Below, in pieces: positions 57,690-64,000 of a stretch of 64,000 nt of DNA (position 1 is its first letter; the number at the start of each line of letters is the position of its first letter). The notes beneath the pieces are model-generated. The model worked only from the letters and a program-made list of their open reading frames with translations. It made no database searches and had not been told where the DNA came from. Made by a program: the position numbers and the translations under genes. Source of the stretch: Isoetes taiwanensis (taxonomy: Eukaryota > Streptophyta > Lycopodiopsida > Isoetales > Isoetaceae); assembly GCA_021234155.1 (NCBI GenBank), contig JAJEKV010000092.1:2742561-2806560 (forward strand). Direction: 5' to 3'.

Positions 57690-58065
57690 TTTCCACCGTG
57701 ATGGTGACATTCATGTCTATTTATCATCTTTAGTGATGTTGTAAATCACATTGTCTAGCATTATTTTGCAATGCATATTTCTTTTTACATGATTGTTAGC
57801 TTTTTTCCACCATGGTGGTGATGCTATTTCCACCTGCGGGTGATGTTGTTTATTTCTACCTCCAGGGTGACGCATATTTCTTTTTACGTACTTGTTTTCC
57901 ACCCGTTGGGTGATGCATAATTGTTTTACACCCGTTGGGTGATGCTATCTCCACCCGCGGGTGATGCTGTTTATTTCCACCTCGAGGGTGACGCATATTT
58001 CTTTCTACGTAATTGTTTTCCACCCGTTGGGTGCTGCTGTTCTCCACCCTATTGGGGTGATGCTC
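57690..58065 (+). repeat. Array of short CACC..GGTG hairpins
   Basis: At least nine short palindromes occur in about 375 bp, mostly followed by GATGCT or GACGCAT: CACCGTGATGGTG, CACCATGGTGG, CACCTGCGGGTG, CACCCGTTGGGTG (three times), CACCCGCGGGTG, CACCTCGAGGGTG and CACCCTATTGGGGTG. The centres and some stem bases vary while pairing is kept. Isolated members occur at about 54966, about 55095, about 55121 and, in copy B, about 21998 and about 22015. Confidence 0.85.
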
Positions 58066-58519
58066 TTGTTCTGCTACATGTTGAATTTTCTCTAACCATT
58101 CACGGGTGTTTTTTCGAGTTCTTTGTGTTGCTTGCAGGTTTTACGCCCTCGGCTTATAGTTAAGGAAGTTCTTTGGTAGTCGGCCGGTTTTGTGTCTCTT
58201 GCGAGTCCTTTCCCGAATAGCATCGTCCAGAGCCATCGGATCGCCATTACTGAAAAGGACTGAAAACTCTATAAGACTATTTTCTCTTTCGCACCGGTTA
58301 TCGGCGTCTTCTCCTGGGCGGCTCTTCTTCTATTCGTTGCTTCCCTCCCTTCCGCCCTCTTTGCGTGAGGGCATGAGTTTGCTTTTCTCTAACCATTCCG
58401 GGGTATTTTTAGGGGTTTTGTGTTGCTTGCGGGCTTCCGCTCTTAGGGGTCCTGCTATATTTTGTGTTCGCCATCAACTCATCTCTTTCGGTTTTCCAGG
58501 CAACACATTCAAGGTTGTT

Positions 58520-58597
58520 GGCGACCATTTCTCATTAGGGTTTTCCTCGAAAACCCGAAAGGGCGGGGTTTTTTTATCCCGATGAGAAGTTGTCGCC
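58520..58597 (+). ncRNA. Branched hairpin motif, copy A
   Basis: The outer stem GGCGAC (58520-58525) pairs with GTCGCC (58592-58597), and TTCTCAT (58529-58535) with ATGAGAA (58582-58588). Inside, GGGTTTTC (58538-58545) pairs with GAAAACCC (58549-58556), and CGGG..CCCG encloses a run of seven T. It aligns with the motif at 22157-22224 but with paired stem substitutions. Function unknown. Confidence 0.6.
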
Positions 58598-58818
58598 ATT
58601 ACCCTTTTATACTGCCTATGCACATTTCTTTTTACGGGGTAGTCCGATATTGTTCCTATGGTCGGCTACCCCTCTCTATTCTTCCAAACATTGTATACTG
58701 CTGCTGTGATGAATGACAAGCCTATCTATTCGGCCGGTTTTGTGTCTCTTGCGAGTCCTTTCCCAGAATTATCATTATTTCTTTGCATTCATGTACCTAT
58801 TAATTTTTTTACAACCAT

Positions 58819-59928
58819 GTGGCAGCTGGTACAACAATCGATCTGGATTTAGCCGATGATGAGGAAGATGTCCACCCTTTCGACATTTCCAAGGTGGTCT
58901 CCAACACCTCGCTTGAATTGCATTGTGGAGACATCTTGCGTGCCTATGAACAATATTCAAAGAAGGTCGATGCTCCAGTTTTTCAAGACGTTAGAGAATT
59001 TGCAAAAAGGCATGCTAGGAAGCCACATGAGTACAAGAGAAGTGGTAATGTCAGAGATTGGGGATTTGAATTAGTTATTATTGATTTCCCTACAAATAAC
59101 ATGCCTTGCGAGGAGTATTTTGAGATTCCACCATGGAACGTATGCAATACTTCTTTAATTCAAGCAGCTTTCTCATTTGGGACATTATGCCTTGATGATG
59201 ATGGTTGGTTGGTTTCCATTTGTTCGGTTGAACAAGCAAGGACAGTAGAGAAAGAGGCAAGATTAAAATGCTTGGAGACCTTCAGAACTTACTTTTGCAT
59301 CAGAAAGAACCTTTTGGATACACGAAGACAGATTTGGAAAGTTTACAAGCAATGTCTTGCTTGTAACTGTGGTTTTTTAGAAAGGGCACCTCTCCAAGCA
59401 TCCAAGACAATGTTCAATTCTCAAGTAAGTAATCTTCTATTTTATCTATCTTATTTTAAACTATCGTATCTCATGTATATTGATTTCATGTGTTTCTTAA
59501 TTTTAATATATCTCATTTTGTGTTTTGTATATTTGTCCATTTCAGACAAACGTCTAACACTCTCCAAGCAATCACTTGCTCATTTCTTCATGGACGGCAG
59601 TAAGCTTACTGCAAGCCCTACTACCGTGTAGGAAATCCACCCAGAAGTCTATTTAAGTTCATGGAGTTCATTATTGAGAATTTTAGTCAAGAGAAGGCTG
59701 GTATTGGACTTACTTAGTGGAGCGGGTTTCGGCAAATAGTAGCATCTGCTATTTTATCTCGTCATTGCTATGGGTTTGACAATGATAGAATGTTAGTGGA
59801 ACATGTAAATGCATCTCGTCTTTCAGCCCTTGCAAGTGGTTCAAAAAAGTATGATGAGAAGAATTACGAGCTTTCTGAGGATTCAGATGACGAAGTGGCA
59901 GAGGAAGATGAAGAACCTTCATAGTACA
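58819..59928 (+). pseudogene. Unrecognised gene with broken second half
   Basis: The ATG at 58819 opens a frame of about 202 codons (TIDLDLADDEEDVHPFDI, RDWGFELVIIDFPTNN, EIPPWNVCNTSLIQAAFSFG) to a strong donor CAAGTAAGT at 59424. After a TTTCAG acceptor (59545) coding continues as LSKQSLAHFFMDGSKL, shifts frame near 59630, and reads SLFKFMEFIIENFSQEK, then an in-frame TAG, then WSGFRQIVASAILSRHCYG and a very acidic end (DSDDEVAEEDEEPS) to TAG at 59928. No domain recognised; the cysteine and acidic tail suggest a nuclear protein or transposon-encoded protein. It starts 35 bp after the end of the structured element, which may have supplied or displaced its promoter. Confidence 0.5.
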
Positions 59929-61960
59929 TTCGTTTATTTCTCTTTGTAAATTTTTAGCAATTATGGTAGTACTACTTATCCTTTTTAACGTATTAGCATT
60001 CTTCCCGTATATCTCTCTTGGGAATCAATAGCTTCATTTTTGTCAAAAGGGAATCTCGGTTCGAAGGAAAGAAGGCGTGGCGTTGTCTACTTGTAGATGA
60101 CGAGTGTGAAGAAGGATGAGGACTTCATGTCGTCTAGGTTTTCATAACATTATTATGGATTATAGTATTTTGTCTTCCATAGTTTACTTCAAACTATTTC
60201 TTTTAAACTACTTCTACATACTTTAATGCAGTGTTATTTTCTATAGTATGGAGTCTTCACCTCAAAACCAATGGCAAAAGCAGAATTTGATGTGACAATC
60301 TAAAAAACTCTCTAAACCCTTCAAAAAAAAAACCCTCTAAAAATTCGCACTCCTCTTTTGCAAGGCATTGAAGATGAATTAATTCTCCCAAAACTTAGAA
60401 ATAACAGAGATTAAAGCTACGCAAATTTACCCATTCCTGAGATGATCTTTTAAAGCGGTCGAAGAAGACATTCTTTGATTATAAGATTATTCCACCGTCA
60501 ATGACACAACAACAAGCTACAAAAGACATTGAATTTCTGACAAAACCAGTTCCTTTACCCAGTTATGATTTGCTTATGATAGGCAACCCAGTAGCGGACG
60601 TTGTGGTGATCTTAAACATGGAGAATACTTATAATTAGACACTAAGAGACTAATTGTGAAAACTAGTTTTGACTGGAGCCAGAACCCAAAACCAAAGCCT
60701 CATCCTCTATATCAACTACCCAAAAGAACAACTATTGCTGCTATTTATTAAATCTTTACTTGAATTTCTCTTTTTGGATTATCGTTTCAATAATCACTCT
60801 TACAAGTGACCAACTGCTATATGGGATCTGTAAGTGTTTGATACGCATCATGGCAGAAGTATTTAAAATTTTTCAATGCCGTAATTGCATGAGCATTGCA
60901 TGATCAAATATTTGAATTTGATAAAGTTTATTGTTTTTAAAGATCTTTATGTTCAAATAATTAACTTCTTCTTGTTCAAGTGAAATGGTGATATTTAACT
61001 TGAAGGACTCAAAGGCTTTACTTTTTTGTTCAAGTAGGGAAGCCAATTCGACTTGAAGGGGTTTACTTTCTTATTCAAAGTAGGGAAACCTACTTGAAGG
61101 ACTGGAAAGGGTTTTACTTTTTGTTCAAGTAGGGAATCCTGGTTGAAGGACTAGAAATGGCTGGGAATGCCATTACTAAAAAGGACAAGTAGGGATGCCT
61201 TGTTGATCCTTGACAACTAGGGATGCCTGCTTGATGGATCAAAATGGAGACATTCTCAGGGGATTAAGATTAATCCCGAGAAGGGAAGGACCAACACACT
61301 TTTCAGAAGTTGATTATCAACTTTGAAAAAGAAGGCTTGATGGTTTTCTTCCAGGTTTATTGGCGATTGAGGACGATTGATCGTGAGAAGGGAAGAATTA
61401 TTATGGCACAAGCATGAGGGAGTGGTCCATGATGAAAGAGCTATACATAAATGGCAAAGCTATGTAAATATTCCTCGTCCAGTAATATAAGGGCAAGAGG
61501 ATAAAATTATTTAAAGCATTACCCACGTATTATTATAGAGAGCACATTTACTTTGACCCATAATAATATGCGAAGATCATTGACATTATAAATATATGGA
61601 ATGGGTCAAGATTGAAGACTTATGAGTTTAAGGAAAGAGAAATACTATTTTTCAAAAAGGAGGCCTTTGTTAGTTCGGAATGTAGACTTAAGGATATTTT
61701 GGAACCATCGAATATGGAAAGGAATTAAAAGGGTACAACTTTTTACGTTTTAATAACGGAAAGCGACCAACTATCTTTTGAAAAAAGGTAAGACAAAAGA
61801 CCCCGTAACTATTTATGTAAAAAGAGGCAAAAGACCACAACGTCTATATGAGGGACATACGACTAATTATTCAAGGGAGGAGAACCAAGAGTTTAAAGTG
61901 GCGACCAAATGCAATAAAGCGGCCAACTTCTACTTGCGACCAAACTATGTTGACCAGGTT
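59929..61960. other. Region without a recognised gene
   Basis: AT-rich non-coding DNA containing the minisatellite at 60965-61240. The frame 61778-62011 has no domain and overlaps the dispersed repeat. Confidence 0.5.
60965..61240. repeat. Minisatellite, unit about 45-48 bp
   Basis: Three to four diverged copies of GAAGGACT..AAAGG then TTTACTTTTT and TTCAAGTAGGGAA start near 61001, 61050, 61096 and 61146, followed by short AAGTAGGGATGCC echoes. Confidence 0.8.
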
Positions 61961-61962
61961 TT

Positions 61963-62240
61963 GAAGGCAGCGACCATTCCACATTATCGACCTCTTATGC
62001 AGCAGCGATAAGCAAGGAATCCAGTTATCCATTCACATAATCAATCCAATGAACGTTTACTAGAGGCATAGCCTATATACCAATCCTGCAACAAAAGCTT
62101 CCTTATTCTATTTTTTCCCTAATTGGAGACTGCGGATTTTGTAGGGTTGATGATAACCAGTTAAGCCAGAGTTTATAGCTTTAAAATATAGCCTTTCGGA
62201 GGTAGATATGCTTGGGCGGATGTTCAAAGACTCCAAATTC
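61963..62240. repeat. Dispersed repeat shared with 44461-44756
   Basis: Second copy of the repeat described at 44461. It is contiguous with the 3' side of the PPR relic, suggesting the unit is a duplicated PPR-gene end. Confidence 0.85.
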
Positions 62241-63500
62241 CATAGATCGTATCAGCTGCATTCTCTCAAAACAATTGGCCGCCATAATGCCTTCTCCATG
62301 CAGGGCATAACCTGTAATCATTGCACCCCATAAGACCACATTATGCTTTGATGCTATCTCAGAAACTTTGTATGCTTCTTGAAGGTTCCCCCATTCCTCA
62401 TACATATTAACCAAGGTTCTTGCAACAATGAAACCTGGCTGAAGGCCATTTCAATAGTCATTTCATGAATCATTCTACATGTTCCACTATTGCAGTGCAA
62501 GTACATGCTTCTAGTGTGCTGAAAAAGATAATTAAGTTTGACGCTCTTATTTTGCATCTTCTCCAAATATTTTAGAGCAGAAGACCTTGCATGTTGTTGG
62601 TATAACCTGTGATTATTAATTTCCAGCCTAGAATACTATCCTTAGACAATTTCTCAGAGGTTCTTTATGCCTCTTTGAAGCTGCCCCTCTTAGCATACAT
62701 ATCTGCTAGACAAGTGCCTGCTACATCTGAAAAGAAACCAACTTTGATATTTCCTATGTGGATCTTCTACCTTCCTCTATTGCACATGCCTTCAAGATGA
62801 TAAAAAATGTGACTTCATCTGGAATTATACCTTCTAATTGCATTGTTTCAAGGCACCGCATTGCCAGCCTATCTTTCCCATGCTGTGCATAAACCCCTTG
62901 ATACAAATCTCTATGTGGGATTCTTATGAAAGCCTCATAGACCCCCCCAACCAAAAAACAAAAAAAATAAAATAAAAACACTTCCGGATATAGTCATGTC
63001 AATTAATGCATCTTCCCTAACAACATTCAAACAGAACCTGCAAGTGAATTAACTTGTCCTATCAATCTCTTCAATATTGCTAGATGTTTTCAATACAGTA
63101 ACGAATGCAACTTCATTTGGTTCTATCCTTCTTGTTGCATCCTTTTGAAAAAATCCAGAGCCAGGAGGCTTTGCCATTTTGAGCATATCCTATAATAACT
63201 CTACTCCAAGGGACTACATTTGGTTTGATGCCTTGCATTTGCATTTTTCCAAGACACTCAATCACATGGACATAATCTCCATGCTATAGATACCCTGACA
63301 TCAATATATTCCAAGCTACCACATCTTGACAAGGCAGCATATGAAATACTCATGTGCTTCCTCCATACTCTAACACTTTGCATACATGTCAACAACTACA
63401 TTTCCTACAATGCCTGAAATATATCCATCTCCAAGAATCTTATGATGTATGTGTCTTCCCTGCAGAAGATTCTTTCTTATAGTACATCCCGTAAGGGCAC
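62181..63500 (-). pseudogene. Pentatricopeptide-repeat (PLS-type) protein relic
   Basis: Minus-strand fragments show successive 35-residue repeats in several frames: GNVVVDMYAKC (about 63410), NVVPWSRVIIGYAQNGK (about 63220), FFKRMQQEGIEPNEVAFVTV in part (about 63145), LETMQLEGIIPDEVTFFIIL (about 62850-62790), then MVNMYEEWGNLQEAYKV and HNVVLWGAMITGYALHGEG (62414-62270). The MYAKC, WG.MI.GYA and P.EVTF signatures are typical of PLS-class PPR proteins, which are usually imported into organelles to bind RNA and often guide C-to-U editing. Multiple stops and shifts; no start, E or DYW domain found. A pseudogene of a large plant family. Confidence 0.85.
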
Positions 63501-64000
63501 CAATCTAAATAAACTCATCCCTTATGGACAATTCTATCCTTGTGCAACTTCACATCCCGCACAAATGTAAACAAAACAATGCAGCAGCTTTGATAATCAT
63601 TCCAAATCATAACCTTGTTCTGTTCTTTCTAAAGATCTCCTTGAAGGGATCATAGTTATACATCTGAAAACCTGTTGTAATACTACATGTAAAGCAACCA
63701 AAATCCTGGCAGAATATTGTTGCACTGCTATTGGGTCTTGACACCCACTTTTGTTTCACCCACATCTCGAAATGACAACCATCCATCAACCCAAAAAGAG
63801 TGCGCACTTAAATATAAGTGGAGAAAATAGGTAAATAGGTAGAAACGATATAAAAATAGAGAAAGGAGATAAAAACTATAATGTCTGTACACATGCATAA
63901 CTGTACGTATGTCCAAGCAGAGGTTGAGAAATCAGTGCCGAAGGTCTCTCTACTAAAAAAACAATTTTGTAGAAAGAAGATCATAGTGACTGCTGATGGC
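63501..64000. other. Region without a recognised gene
   Basis: Open frames at 63607-63916 on the minus strand have no domain. The stretch may be the decayed 5' part of the PPR relic. Confidence 0.4.

Noticed and set aside
58529-58597. Hammerhead ribozyme (CCGATGAG resembles CUGAUGAG, and CCCGAAAGGG contains GAAA)
   Set aside because: The conserved blocks are in the wrong order and spacing, and no matching cleavage triplet with stems could be placed. The copy at 22.2 kb reads CTGATAAG and lacks the required bases.

Overview
The window is nuclear DNA of a land plant. Evidence: a four-exon plant U-box/ARM E3 ligase gene with GT-AG introns, PLS-type PPR remnants, MER3/HFM1, GDSL-lipase, PDX1 and ABCC gene relics, plant-type LINEs and Ty3 chromoviruses primed by initiator tRNA-Met, and a MULE-like SWIM protein. 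Low gene density, retrotransposons and relics with long introns suit a large non-seed-plant genome (fern-like), but that assignment is inference. I found no rRNA, intact tRNA, CRISPR array or bacterial operon.

Layout. 1-2.1 kb: 5' part of a minus-strand LINE (ORF1 and endonuclease of ORF2) running off the left edge. 2.1-4.5 kb: non-coding with short tandem repeats. 4.5-8.1 kb: minus-strand Ty3 gag-protease fragment without reverse transcriptase. 8.5-9.15 kb: unrecognised ORF. 10.7-11.6 kb: GDSL lipase relic (middle exons only). 11.96-20.8 kb: minus-strand C-terminal half of a MER3/HFM1 meiotic helicase gene, broken by stops and frameshifts and split inside an exon by a complete Ty3 chromovirus (12715-17466; ~230-bp LTRs, 5-bp target duplication). 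21.4-22.4 kb: short copy of an undescribed palindrome-rich, structured, non-coding element. 22.4-26.3 kb: non-coding with direct repeats. 26.36-28.74 kb: the one clearly intact gene, a PUB13/PUB14/SPL11-class U-box E3 ligase. 31.1-31.67 kb: LINE tail. 31.67-39.23 kb: plus-strand chromovirus with a 1.8-kb 3' LTR, a truncated 5' LTR, decayed gag/pol and a second LINE nested in its integrase. 39.24-40.43 kb: LINE reverse-transcriptase relic on the minus strand. 40.43-41.02 kb: processed PDX1 pseudogene with a poly(A) tract. 42.7-44.8 kb: minisatellite, weak exons and a stray primer-binding site. 45.2-48.6 kb: MULE-like SWIM gene (minus), followed by a GC-rich repeat array. 49.9-50.6 kb: ABCC nucleotide-binding-domain relic. 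50.9-51.4 kb: small hypothetical gene. 51.4-58.8 kb: long pyrimidine-rich non-coding element of the same family as the 21.4-kb copy. 58.8-59.9 kb: unrecognised gene with a broken 3' half. 60-62 kb: non-coding and minisatellite. 62.2-63.5 kb: decayed PPR gene (minus).

The most novel signal is the element family at 21.4-22.4 kb and 51.4-58.8 kb. The two copies share a head palindrome, a tail block, a tandem head-tail architecture and a branched hairpin. Their stems carry paired base changes that keep base pairing, which points to selection on RNA or cruciform structure in a sequence with no protein-coding capacity. Otherwise the window is a graveyard of host-gene fragments among nested retroelements, with the PUB gene as its working gene.
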